40,353 bases of DNA, from positions 47,569 to 87,921 of the forward strand of contig DCEX01000007.1 in the NCBI GenBank assembly GCA_002315015.1. The letters run 5' to 3'. Of this stretch, positions 9,159 to 17,022 are shown piece after piece (position 1 is the stretch's first letter; each line of letters begins with the position of its first letter). Below the pieces are notes generated by a model. It did not search any database. It was not told the DNA's origin and was given only the letters and a program-made list of their open reading frames with translations. Position numbers and translations under genes: made by a program. Origin of the DNA: Faecalibacterium sp. UBA1819 (GTDB lineage Bacteria; Bacillota; Clostridia; Oscillospirales; Ruminococcaceae).

Positions 9159-10199
9159 ATGAAGATAGCGATCTCATCCATGACGCTGGAACAACTTGAA
9201 AACTTTGTAAAGGAACAGGGTCAGCCGAAATTTCGCGCGGGACAGTTGTTTCAATGGCTGCATGGCCGTCAGGTGGATTCCTTTTCCGAAATGACCGACC
9301 AGCCGAAAAGCTTTTTGTCGGTTTTGGAGCAGGAATGCACCATTGAACGCCTTGCGGTGCAGCAGTGCCAAATTTCCAAGGACGGTACGCGCAAATATCT
9401 TTTTTCGCTGCCGGATGGAAATTGCATTGAAACGGTTTGGATGCAGTATTCTTATGGCAATACTGTATGTGTGTCCACACAGGTGGGGTGCCGCATGGGC
9501 TGCCGCTTTTGCGCTTCCACACAGGGCGGTAAAGTGCGCGATTTGACGGCCGGGGAGATTGCCGGAGAAATTTACGCTGTGATGAAGGATACCGGGCAGC
9601 GTGTATCGCATATTGTTTTGATGGGGATTGGCGAGCCTTTGGACAATTTTGACAATGTGCTCGATTTTCTTTCCATCATCTCCTCGCCCAAAGGCGTCAA
9701 CATCGGAATGCGCAACATCAGCTTATCGACTTGCGGTCTTGTGCCCAAAATCAAAGAATTGGCACAGAAAAAGCTTCAGCTGACGCTTTCTGTGTCGCTT
9801 CACGCGCCGCTCAATGAGATGAGAAGCAAAATGATGCCGGTAAACGACGCTTACCCGGTGGAAGAACTCATTGCGGCGTGCCGCGAATATCAAAACGTAA
9901 CGGGCAGACGCATCAGCTTTGAGTATTCCATGGTGCGCGGCGTGAATGACAGCCCTCAAACGGCCAAAAAGCTGGCCGAGCTGATTCGCGGCATGGGGGC
10001 GCATGTAAACCTGATTCCTATTAACCCCGTGGACGGTTCGCCGTTTACGGCAACAGATGCCGCCGCGGTGAAGCGCTTTCAAGAAACGCTGACAAAGCTT
10101 GGGGTGAATGCAACCGTGCGCAGAAGGCTGGGCACAGACATCAGCGCGGCGTGTGGACAGCTTAGACGAAACGCCAAAAAGGAAGTGACGGTCAGATGA
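9159..10199 (+). CDS. rlmN: Dual-specificity 23S rRNA/tRNA adenine-C2 methyltransferase RlmN
   Basis: 346 residues, a radical-SAM enzyme making 2-methyladenosine at A2503 of 23S rRNA and A37 of some tRNAs. The 4Fe-4S motif CxxxCxxC is at Cys111, Cys115 and Cys118, inside GCRMGCRFCAST. The C-terminal acceptor Cys332 is in DISAACGQLRR. The segment SLSTCGLVPKI and the phrase LTLSVSLHAP are typical. The ribosome site before ATG 9159 is weak (AAAGGAAAG, about 14 bases away), but the N-terminus matches the family length. It overlaps prpC by ATGA. Confidence 0.96.
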   Translation: MKIAISSMTLEQLENFVKEQGQPKFRAGQLFQWLHGRQVDSFSEMTDQPKSFLSVLEQECTIERLAVQQCQISKDGTRKYLFSLPDGNCIETVWMQYSYGNTVCVSTQVGCRMGCRFCASTQGGKVRDLTAGEIAGEIYAVMKDTGQRVSHIVLMGIGEPLDNFDNVLDFLSIISSPKGVNIGMRNISLSTCGLVPKIKELAQKKLQLTLSVSLHAPLNEMRSKMMPVNDAYPVEELIAACREYQNVTGRRISFEYSMVRGVNDSPQTAKKLAELIRGMGAHVNLIPINPVDGSPFTATDAAAVKRFQETLTKLGVNATVRRRLGTDISAACGQLRRNAKKEVTVR

Positions 10200-10951
10200 A
10201 ACTGGTGGCCAAGACGGACATCGGCAATCAGCGAACAGAAAACCAGGACAGCTACCGCGCTGGCCGAATGCCCGGCGGTACCGTGTGGGCTGTTGTGTGC
10301 GACGGAATGGGCGGCGCCCGCGGCGGCAAGCTGGCCAGCAGCATGGCTTCTGCCGGAATGGAGGAGGCTTTTCGCGCGGGAATTACCGCTGTGAGAAGCT
10401 CGGCAGATGCCGCGGCTTTTCTGCGCGCTGCCATCAACTATACAAACGCTGCGGTTTACAATAAATCGCAGACCACTCCTGCTGCACGCGGAATGGGTAC
10501 AACGGTGGTCTGCGCGATTGTGAAAAGCAATGCAGTGCAGTACGCACATGTGGGTGATTCGCGCATTTATTTGTTTCATAAAAAGGCGTTGTTTCAGCTT
10601 ACGAAAGACCATTCGATGGTACAAGAGCTGATTGAACAGGGAACGATTACGGAAGAAGAGTCGTATTCTCACCCGCAAAAAAACTTGATCACGCGCGCGC
10701 TTGGCGTAGCCGAGGAGGTAACTCCCGACTGTGGAGAGGTAGCGCTTTCGGATGGTGACATTCTGCTGTTGTGTACGGACGGATTGTCCAACTATGTGAC
10801 GGCGGATGAAATTGTGGATGTGCTTGAGCATGTACCGTTTTACCAAACAGCCGATGCGCTTGTAGAAAAAGCCCTTCAAGCAGGTGGTTTAGATAATATC
10901 ACCGTGCTGCTTGTCGGTGTGGAACAGCCTGAGGAGGAAAAGAATGGATAA
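10196..10951 (+). CDS. prpC: PP2C-family protein phosphatase PrpC/Stp
   Basis: 251 residues, the size of bacterial Stp phosphatases. Metal-binding motifs are intact: NQRTENQDS near the N-terminus, VCDGMGGARGG, GDSRIYLF, LCTDGLSNYV and a C-terminal DNITVLLV. It reverses Ser/Thr phosphorylation by the kinase encoded next door. Start codon overlap with rlmN and eight bases of overlap with prkC indicate tight translational coupling in a prpC-prkC pair that is standard in Firmicutes. Confidence 0.96.
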   Translation: MKLVAKTDIGNQRTENQDSYRAGRMPGGTVWAVVCDGMGGARGGKLASSMASAGMEEAFRAGITAVRSSADAAAFLRAAINYTNAAVYNKSQTTPAARGMGTTVVCAIVKSNAVQYAHVGDSRIYLFHKKALFQLTKDHSMVQELIEQGTITEEESYSHPQKNLITRALGVAEEVTPDCGEVALSDGDILLLCTDGLSNYVTADEIVDVLEHVPFYQTADALVEKALQAGGLDNITVLLVGVEQPEEEKNG

Positions 10952-13055
10952 TTTAATTCACCGCAGCTTAGAAGGCCGCTATCGCATTGAGCAGCTTTTG
11001 GGCGCGGGCGGAATGGCAAATGTTTATAAAGGAACCGACATGCAGACCGGAAAGCTGGTTGCAGTGAAGGTTTTAAAGCAGGAATATGTCAACAACCCCG
11101 ACTTGGTGCGACGCTTTAAAAATGAGGCAAAAGCGATTTCCCTGCTCAACCACCCGAATATCACGAAAGTGTATGATGTCAGCGTATCGGACGACCTGCA
11201 ATATATTGTCATGGAGTATATTGAAGGCATTACGCTGAAAGAATATATGGAATATCGCGGCAAGGCGCTGACCTATAAAGAAACCGTACACTTTATTATG
11301 CAGATTCTCGCTGCGCTTCAGCACGCCCATGATAAAGGCATTGTTCATCGAGACATCAAGCCCCAGAATATCATGCTGCTGTCGGACGGAACCATCAAGG
11401 TGATGGATTTCGGCATTGCTCGTTTTTCGCGCAGCGAAAGCAGAACGATTACCGATAAAGCCATTGGATCGGTGCATTATATCAGCCCCGAACAGGCCCG
11501 AGGCAACCCCACCGATTTGCGTGCCGACCTTTACAGTGTTGGCGTCATGATGTATGAAATGCTGTCGGGAACACTGCCGTTTGAATCGGACAGCCCGGTG
11601 AGCGTTGCGATTAAACAAATCAGTGAGGAAGCCCGTCCGCTGCGGGAGCTGAACCCCTCCGTGCCGGAAGCGCTGGCATCCATCACGGCGCGCGCTATGG
11701 CAAAAGACCCGGCGGAGCGCTACCCGTCCGCACGGGAAATGATGGCGGATTTAGAGGAATTTAAGAAAAATCCCAATTCGGCAAGAAGAGGAATGCGTCC
11801 TCAGCCGGTGGCAGCACCGCCGCCGGTGGAGGAACCTACGCGCTGTATGCCGAAGGCGCAGGAAAAACAAAGTGCGCACGACCCGGAAGAAGATATGGGT
11901 CGTACCCGCGTGACAGGGGTGAAGCCTGTGGGAAAGAAAAAGAAAAGCTCGTCACAAACAAAAAAGAAAAAAAGCTTGTTTTTGCCCATTTTAGCGGGTG
12001 TGGCAGTGGCGTTTGCCGTTGGTGCGGCCATTTTGGTTGCGTTGATTTTCAGCTCTACCAGCGAAAATTTGTTCCGCGAACACGCCGATGTAGAGCTGCC
12101 GAACTTTACTAACACGTCGATTGACGACATTCTCTCCAACGAGGCATACAGTAATTTCAGCTTTGAAAAAATTGAACAGTACAATGGAGAGGTAGAGGCA
12201 GGAATTGTCTTTAACCAAAGCCCAAAACCGCCTAAAACGGTAAAAGATAACGCAACAATTAAGCTGTACGTCAGCAAAGGGGCGCAGATGGTTTCGCTGC
12301 CGAACCTGATTGGCAAAACAAAAACAGAAGCCATGAAGGTGCTCAGTGAAAGCGGAATTTTGTTCCGTATTGAAACAGAGCAAACCAAAGAAACCACGCC
12401 GGGCAATGTGCTTCGCATGGACCCTGCGCCCGGTACACAAGTAAAGGCCGGTTCTTCGGAAAATACGGTGACGATTGTGGTCAGCCGTGAGGAAATTGAA
12501 CGTTATCAGATTCCCTCTTTTGTTGGAAAACTGATAGATGATGTAGAAAAGATGCTGTCAGATTCTGAACAGAACCCGCAGAATTTCCGCATCGGAACCG
12601 TGACGGAGCAGGATGATACTTCTCCGAAGGGAACGATTCTCAGTCAAACGCCGACAGAGGGAACGGAAGCAATCAAAGGAAGTGCCATCAATGTGGTGGT
12701 TTCCAGTGGTGCGGTTCCCACCCAGCGTGTGGTTACCGTTGTATTTGACCAAACGGTAGACGAAGCCGATTGGACGATTGTTTTGGAAGGCGGCGCAACA
12801 GCTACCTACCACACAACAGCCGGTCAGGCGGTCAACTGGCAGATTCCGTTTACCGACACCGGCGTGAAAGCAGTGCTTTTGCGCGGACCGACGGGCGACC
12901 ATACAGCCAGTGTGAACTTTGGCCCGGACGGCGGCGACATTACGATCGGGCCGATTACGGGTTCAACGCCCATTCAGCCGCCGGCGGAGTCTACTCCGAC
13001 CACCGATCCGGTGCCGACACCAACGCCGGACGGGCAGACGAGCACAGCGCAATAA
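10944..13055 (+). CDS. prkC: Ser/Thr protein kinase PrkC with PASTA ectodomain
   Basis: 703 residues. The kinase domain covers residues 13 to about 272: glycine loop GAGGMANVYKG (20-30), Lys42 in VAVKVLK, HRDIKPQN (Asp137 catalytic) and DFG (155-157). A basic linker (KKKKSSSQTKKKKS) and one membrane helix (about 347-369) lead to three PASTA repeats (about 380-600), which in this family bind muropeptide or lipid II, then a small C-terminal domain and a Thr/Pro-rich tail. It signals cell-wall state into the cytoplasm and can trigger spore germination in Bacillus. ATG 10944 follows GAGGAGG. It overlaps prpC and lies just before a kinase-less protein with a very similar ectodomain. Confidence 0.97.
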   Translation: MDNLIHRSLEGRYRIEQLLGAGGMANVYKGTDMQTGKLVAVKVLKQEYVNNPDLVRRFKNEAKAISLLNHPNITKVYDVSVSDDLQYIVMEYIEGITLKEYMEYRGKALTYKETVHFIMQILAALQHAHDKGIVHRDIKPQNIMLLSDGTIKVMDFGIARFSRSESRTITDKAIGSVHYISPEQARGNPTDLRADLYSVGVMMYEMLSGTLPFESDSPVSVAIKQISEEARPLRELNPSVPEALASITARAMAKDPAERYPSAREMMADLEEFKKNPNSARRGMRPQPVAAPPPVEEPTRCMPKAQEKQSAHDPEEDMGRTRVTGVKPVGKKKKSSSQTKKKKSLFLPILAGVAVAFAVGAAILVALIFSSTSENLFREHADVELPNFTNTSIDDILSNEAYSNFSFEKIEQYNGEVEAGIVFNQSPKPPKTVKDNATIKLYVSKGAQMVSLPNLIGKTKTEAMKVLSESGILFRIETEQTKETTPGNVLRMDPAPGTQVKAGSSENTVTIVVSREEIERYQIPSFVGKLIDDVEKMLSDSEQNPQNFRIGTVTEQDDTSPKGTILSQTPTEGTEAIKGSAINVVVSSGAVPTQRVVTVVFDQTVDEADWTIVLEGGATATYHTTAGQAVNWQIPFTDTGVKAVLLRGPTGDHTASVNFGPDGGDITIGPITGSTPIQPPAESTPTTDPVPTPTPDGQTSTAQ

Positions 13056-13077
13056 TTGCGGTATGCCGCAACTGATT
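13056..13077 (+). terminator. Weak hairpin just after prkC
   Basis: TTGCGG (13056-13061) pairs with CCGCAA (13066-13071) around TATG, directly after the prkC stop codon, followed by CTGATTTT. The stem is only 6 bp and the T-run is short, so it may attenuate rather than end transcription. Confidence 0.35.
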
Positions 13078-13106
13078 TTAATTGTAATTTAACGCAAAAA
13101 GGTTCA

Positions 13107-13160
13107 GCCGCAGCCTGCATTTGAAGCATTGTGTCCGAATGACTTCAAATGCAGCGCGGC
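13107..13160 (+). other. Two-part RNA hairpin between prkC and the PASTA gene
   Basis: CTGCATTTGAAG (13115-13126) pairs perfectly with CTTCAAATGCAG (13143-13154) across a 16-base loop. GCCGC (13107-13111) and GCGGC (13156-13160) add an outer 5-bp helix after a small asymmetric bulge. No T-run follows, so it is not a terminator. It ends 46 bases before the GTG start of the next gene and could be a processing or regulatory structure. Confidence 0.5.
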
Positions 13161-13206
13161 GCCTTGGTGCGATGCCAAAGGTTGGCAGAAATGATGGGGG
13201 ATTACA

Positions 13207-14790
13207 GTGGAGACTAATCAAGAACAAAACTCGCGCGCAACCGAGAAGCCACAAAAGCAATCGGGAAATTCATCCGGTAAAAAACGGAAAAATCGGCGGC
13301 GTTCCAAAAAGAATCATTCTTCGTCCTCCTCTGCCGCAGCTGCGCGTGCAGAAAATCGTCAGCCCGAACAAGCGGCGGCTGAACATGTGGATGAACACGA
13401 TTCAAAGGAAGCGGTTGACAAAAAAACGAATGAAAAGCCGCAAGATCAGGCGAAAACAAACGGCGATCTAAGTGCTGACGAGAATCAAAAGCCGGCGCCG
13501 GAACAAAAGACATCCGAACAAAAGGATTCCGAAAAGAAAGACGCTGAAACGAAGCGCGAGGAAGAAAAAGAGGAGAAGAAACCGAAAGAAGATGCACAGC
13601 CGGTTTCTGCCGAAAAAGTGGATTCTGCCACAAAACAGGAAAATGCCTCGAAAAATACTGCAAAAGAGGAGAAAACAGAAACACCTCAGACAGCAGCCGA
13701 AAAATCGCATTCATCCGACCGGAAAACAGATAGCCCCTCACAAGCTGCAAAAGCAGAAAAAGAGCTCAAACAGGAAACAACGCGGCAAGAGGATATCCGT
13801 GCAAAAGAGTCGGCGGATGAGCAAAAGGTTGAAGAGCCCAGCGCTGAAACCGGAAGCAAAAAGAAGAAAAAGCGCAGAAAAAGACATGGAATTACGTTCT
13901 ATGTAGTGATTTTTACATTATTGGTTGTAATCGGTTCGGCCGCTGCGATGGCTTCGTTGTTTATGTCGTCCAACAATGCCTTTTTTGCCAATATCCCGGA
14001 AGTAGAACTCCCGGTGTTTACGAAAATGCAGTTGGATGAGGTTTTGGAAAATCCCGAATACGCAAATTTCCGCTTTAAAATTGAGGAAATTTACAGCAAC
14101 GAAGTTGCAGCCGGCACCATTGCCGACCAAAGCCCGAAGCCGCCGAAATCGGTGAAAGAAAATGCGACAATCACGTTAAAGGTCAGCAAGGGTCCGGAGA
14201 GCATCACGGTGCCCAGTGTTGTGGGCTGGAACCGCGACACAGCGCGTGAAAAGTTTAAGGATTTGGGCTTGAGCGTTTTGATTCAGTCGGAGTCAAATGA
14301 AAACGTTGCGCCCAATAAAGTTATTAAAACGGATCCCGAGGCTGGGGCAGTGGTTCAGGCCGGCGATGTGATTACCATGTATGTCAGCCGCACCGTTAAT
14401 GAATCTACGATGGTTACCATTCCCAATTGCATAGGCAGCAGCCAGCAGACAGCCAAAAATATTTTGAGTAATATGGGCCTTGTAGGTATTGTAAAGCTGA
14501 AAGACAGCAGTGAACCAGCCGGAACGGTGATTTCACAATCGCCCGCCGCAGGTTCAAAATCAGGTTCTAATGCAACGGTTGAACTTTACGTCTCCAACGG
14601 AAAAGGCGCTGATTCTACGCAAACCACCGGAGGTGCGCAAGAAGGCCAGCCGCTGTATCCGGGCGGCCCGATGGTAGGAAACGCCGATGGCCAGGTGGTT
14701 CCCGGTTCTGTAACAGGACACATCCACACTTGGCAAACCATTGCCGGTACGTCTAATCAGGTTTGCACCGTATGCGGCCAAACGCGATGA
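13207..14790 (+). CDS. Kinase-less membrane protein with three PASTA repeats
   Basis: 527 residues. Residues 1 to about 225 are a low-complexity cytoplasmic tail rich in Lys, Glu, Gln, Ser and Thr with no recognisable fold. A basic stop (KKKKKRRKRHG) leads into one membrane helix (about 229-254). Three PASTA-like repeats follow (about 264-472), closely matching those of PrkC: both share VELPxF and QSPKPPK[TS]VK[DE]NATI at the same relative place. The C-terminus holds HIHTWQ and CTVCGQTR, a His/Cys motif seen in clostridial surface proteins. GTG 13207 is preceded by ATGGGGG. It looks like a duplicate of the PrkC ectodomain on a new cytoplasmic tail. A PrkC partner, decoy or substrate is inferred, not shown. 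Confidence 0.88.
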   Translation: METNQEQNSRATEKPQKQSGNSSGKKRKNRRRSKKNHSSSSSAAAARAENRQPEQAAAEHVDEHDSKEAVDKKTNEKPQDQAKTNGDLSADENQKPAPEQKTSEQKDSEKKDAETKREEEKEEKKPKEDAQPVSAEKVDSATKQENASKNTAKEEKTETPQTAAEKSHSSDRKTDSPSQAAKAEKELKQETTRQEDIRAKESADEQKVEEPSAETGSKKKKKRRKRHGITFYVVIFTLLVVIGSAAAMASLFMSSNNAFFANIPEVELPVFTKMQLDEVLENPEYANFRFKIEEIYSNEVAAGTIADQSPKPPKSVKENATITLKVSKGPESITVPSVVGWNRDTAREKFKDLGLSVLIQSESNENVAPNKVIKTDPEAGAVVQAGDVITMYVSRTVNESTMVTIPNCIGSSQQTAKNILSNMGLVGIVKLKDSSEPAGTVISQSPAAGSKSGSNATVELYVSNGKGADSTQTTGGAQEGQPLYPGGPMVGNADGQVVPGSVTGHIHTWQTIAGTSNQVCTVCGQTR

Positions 14791-14805
14791 CGCAGTGAGG
14801 GAAAT

Positions 14806-15678
14806 ATGAAAGGTTCAACGCCATATATTGTCAAGGGAATCGGCGGATTTTACTACGTCCAGACCGAGCAGGGCATTGCGGAATGCAAAGCAAAAGGAAT
14901 TTTCAGAAAGAATAAAATTTCTCCCGTGGCCGGTGATTTTGTCCGTTTGGAACAAGATGCACACTCAGCCGTGATTGCAGAAATTTTGCCGCGCAAAAAT
15001 TTGTTTGTGCGTCCTCCGATTGCCAATGTAGATTTGTTTTTTATTGTGGCGAGCACAATTGAGCCCACCCCCAGCACATTGGTAATTGATAAGCTTTCGG
15101 CTATTGCGGTGCACAAAGAGGCACAGCCCGTATTGGTGATTACAAAAACCGATTTGCACCAGCCCGACTTTTTGCGTGAAATTTATGAAAAAGCAGGCTT
15201 TCCGGTGCTGTGTGTCAATGCTGCCACGGGCGAAGGGCTGGACCGCTTGCTGGAGCTTCTGCGTGACAAGGTCAGCGTTTTTTGCGGAAACTCCGGCGTC
15301 GGAAAATCAACGCTTCTTTCTGCTTTGATTCCGCAGCAGGAGCTGGCAACGGGCGAAATCAGCAAAAAGCTGGGGCGTGGCCGTCATACCACACGCGAAG
15401 TAGTGCTGTATGAAGTGAACGGCGGCCTTGTGGCCGATACGCCCGGTTTTGCCAGTTTGGACATGGAGCGCGCTGCCCAGATGAAAAAAGAGGATTTGCA
15501 GCTTGCGTTTCCAGAAATTGCGGCTTATTTTGGCCAATGCCGTTTCCGGGGCTGTGCGCACATTTCGGAAAAGGATTGTGCAGTGCGGGATGCAGTGGAA
15601 CGCGGAGAAATCAGCCAAACGCGGTATGAAAGCTATGCAGCGCTTTACGAAGAAGCAAAGCAGCGTCCCGAATGGTAA
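14806..15678 (+). CDS. rsgA: Ribosome small-subunit biogenesis GTPase RsgA
   Basis: 290 residues. It acts late in 30S ribosome maturation. The GTPase motifs are circularly permuted as expected: G4 TKTD, then G1 GNSGVGKST, then G3 DTPG. An N-terminal OB-fold (residues 1 to about 65) and a C-terminal zinc site of form C-x5-C-x-H-x5-C (CRFRGCAHISEKDC) complete the family layout. It starts 15 bases after the PASTA gene with GAGGG upstream. RsgA is a known phosphorylation target of PrkC in other Firmicutes, which fits the operon. Confidence 0.97.
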   Translation: MKGSTPYIVKGIGGFYYVQTEQGIAECKAKGIFRKNKISPVAGDFVRLEQDAHSAVIAEILPRKNLFVRPPIANVDLFFIVASTIEPTPSTLVIDKLSAIAVHKEAQPVLVITKTDLHQPDFLREIYEKAGFPVLCVNAATGEGLDRLLELLRDKVSVFCGNSGVGKSTLLSALIPQQELATGEISKKLGRGRHTTREVVLYEVNGGLVADTPGFASLDMERAAQMKKEDLQLAFPEIAAYFGQCRFRGCAHISEKDCAVRDAVERGEISQTRYESYAALYEEAKQRPEW

Positions 15679-15690
15679 CATCGTTTAACA

Positions 15691-15725
15691 AAAAGCAGCG
15701 CTGCAGCAGCGGCGCTGCTTTTCTG
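15691..15725 (+). terminator. Intrinsic terminator after rsgA
   Basis: AAAAGCAGCGC (15691-15701) pairs perfectly with GCGCTGCTTTT (15712-15722). The T-run is built into the 3' arm. It sits in the short gap before thiN, so thiN may depend on read-through or on a promoter I did not identify. Confidence 0.8.
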
Positions 15726-15744
15726 AAAAGAGGCGAAAAGAAAA

Positions 15745-16374
15745 ATGGCTGTGAACAAATGTGTGATTTTTGCGGGCAGACCAGTCTCGAAAGAATTGTG
15801 TACTTATTGGGCGGATGCGGACTATGTGATTGCTGCGGACGCGGGTTATGAAAGGGCGCTCCAAGCGGGGGTTGAGCCGGATCTTGCCTTGGGCGATTAT
15901 GACAGCTCCCCGGTGCCCAAGAATGCCAAAGAGGTGATCTGTCTGCCTGCGGAAAAGGATGACACCGATACCTTCTTCGCCGTAAAAAAAGCCTTGGAGG
16001 CAGGCTGCCGCGAGATTGTCCTTCTTGGAGCGCTGGGAGGCAGGCTGGATCACACCATGGCCAACCTGCAAACACTGATTTTTTTGCAGCAGCAAGGTGT
16101 GTCGGCAATGGCTGCTGAACAAGGCCAGGAAATTACTGTGCTGGGAGAAGGCACACATTATATTTCTGCACGCCCAGGATGGTATCTTTCGCTTTTTTCC
16201 TGTGGAGAACAGGCGCAGGGGGTGACGCTGCGGGGCGTAAAATATCCTTTGCAAAATGCCGACATCACTTATTTATGGCCGGTTGGTGTGAGCAATGAGT
16301 TTGCAGCCGAGCGGGCAGAAATTACCGTTTCCAAAGGGAAATTGTACTGTATGCTCTGTAAAATGGAAGAATAA
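15745..16374 (+). CDS. thiN: Thiamine pyrophosphokinase
   Basis: 209 residues. It transfers pyrophosphate from ATP to thiamine to make the cofactor thiamine diphosphate. Family motifs are present: DAGYERALQAGVEPDLALGDYDS, the Mg/ATP stretch EKDDTDTFFAVKKAL, GALGGRLDH, and the C-terminal VSNEF. The start at ATG 15745 follows GAAAAGAGGCG. Rpe usually lies between rsgA and thiN; here a terminator does. Confidence 0.95.
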   Translation: MAVNKCVIFAGRPVSKELCTYWADADYVIAADAGYERALQAGVEPDLALGDYDSSPVPKNAKEVICLPAEKDDTDTFFAVKKALEAGCREIVLLGALGGRLDHTMANLQTLIFLQQQGVSAMAAEQGQEITVLGEGTHYISARPGWYLSLFSCGEQAQGVTLRGVKYPLQNADITYLWPVGVSNEFAAERAEITVSKGKLYCMLCKMEE

Positions 16375-16499
16375 CGAGCAAAGCAGGAACCTTTTTCGGT
16401 ATTGGTGGATATAGTGAAATAAAGACGATGCCGCACATGGTTCAGTGAAATGAAACCGCCAGCGGCAATGCCTCAGATCCACAAAGGAGGGGAACTTGC

Positions 16500-16571
16500 A
16501 TGAAAGTTGTTATTTGGAAAAGCCCGAAATGTTTGACCGGTATTTTAAAAATGATTTTCGGCATTAAATAA
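16500..16571 (+). CDS. spoVM: Stage V sporulation protein M (SpoVM), 23 residues
   Basis: A tiny gene behind an excellent AAAGGAGGGG ribosome site. The peptide begins MKVVIWKSPKCLTGILKM and ends IFGIK. It matches the SpoVM pattern of a short amphipathic helix (compare MKFYTIKLPKFLGGIVRAML in B. subtilis), including the central Pro and the Leu-x-Gly-Ile turn. In Bacillus SpoVM recognises the convex forespore membrane and anchors the coat protein SpoIVA. The position between thiN and rpmB is the same as in Bacillus. A sigma-E promoter is expected, but I found no convincing one in 16375-16499. Strong evidence that this organism makes endospores. Confidence 0.92.
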   Translation: MKVVIWKSPKCLTGILKMIFGIK

Positions 16572-16601
16572 GCAGTGCGATAATATTTTCAGGAAAAATA
16601 C

Positions 16602-16630
16602 TTGTTTTTTTAAAAGGAATTTGCTATCAT
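16602..16630 (+). promoter_or_regulatory. Promoter of rpmB
   Basis: -35 TTGTTT (16602-16607), 17-base spacer, -10 TATCAT (16625-16630), with TGC just before the -10 (extended -10). It starts about 30 bases after the spoVM stop, so rpmB is transcribed separately from the sporulation gene. Confidence 0.75.
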
Positions 16631-16667
16631 ATAAAAAGATGTTGGTTAAAAGGGAGGTGCAGTACCA

Positions 16668-16856
16668 ATGGCAAAATGTGATTGCTGCGGAAAGGGTGTT
16701 ACCTTTGGAATTAAGGTGTCTCACTCCTGCCGTCGTTCCAACCGCGCTTGGAAGCCCAATGTGAAAAGGGTGAAAGCAGTGGTGGACGGGGCACCCCGTT
16801 ACATCCATGCCTGCACCCGTTGCCTTCGTTCTGGAAAAGTAACGCGTGCTGTGTAA
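16668..16856 (+). CDS. rpmB: Large ribosomal subunit protein bL28
   Basis: 62 residues. It begins MAKCDCCGKGVTFG and contains VSHSCRRSNRAWKPN. The four-Cys form (CDCC near the start, CTRC near the end) is the zinc-binding type of bL28. GGGAGGTGC precedes the ATG. In many Firmicutes asp23 and fakA follow; here a terminator and a protease gene follow instead. Confidence 0.97.
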   Translation: MAKCDCCGKGVTFGIKVSHSCRRSNRAWKPNVKRVKAVVDGAPRYIHACTRCLRSGKVTRAV

Positions 16857-16863
16857 CCAGCGA

Positions 16864-16896
16864 TAAAGCCCTGTGCCAATCGGCATGGGGTTTTTC
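16864..16896 (+). terminator. Intrinsic terminator of rpmB
   Basis: AAGCCCTGTGCC pairs with GGCATGGGGTT across AATC with small mismatches, followed by TTTTTC. It lies just after the rpmB stop codon. Confidence 0.82.
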
Positions 16897-16914
16897 TATT
16901 CGACAGGCGTTTAC

Positions 16915-16943
16915 TTGTTTTTTCTGCCTGCCCATGCTATAAT
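16915..16943 (+). promoter_or_regulatory. Promoter of the M50 protease-scpAB operon
   Basis: -35 TTGTTT (16915-16920), 17-base spacer, consensus -10 TATAAT (16938-16943) with an upstream TGC (extended -10). The -35 context TACTTGTTTTTT is the same as in the rpmB promoter 313 bases upstream. Confidence 0.82.
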
Positions 16944-16954
16944 GACTTTCGTTA

Positions 16955-16991
16955 GGTTTTTCCTTTTGTGCCTTTTTAGGAAAAGGAAACC
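16955..16991 (+). other. Leader hairpin before the M50 gene
   Basis: TTTCCTTTT (16959-16967) pairs with AAAAGGAAA (16981-16989), extended by GG/CC past a two-base bulge. It lies between the predicted transcription start (about 16950) and the ribosome site at 17004. A 5' stabilising or regulatory hairpin is possible; there is no U-run to make it a terminator. Confidence 0.35.
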
Positions 16992-17022
16992 ATCAGGATG
17001 TGCAAAGGAGGCGCTGTAAAAA

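Noticed and set aside
13056..14790. PASTA twin as a frameshifted remnant of prkC
   Set aside because: It has its own start, ribosome site, cytoplasmic tail, membrane helix and complete repeats, and prkC itself is complete.
16375..16499. Sigma-E promoter for spoVM
   Set aside because: Expected from the family, but no pair of elements near the sigma-E consensus with 14-15 base spacing could be defended.
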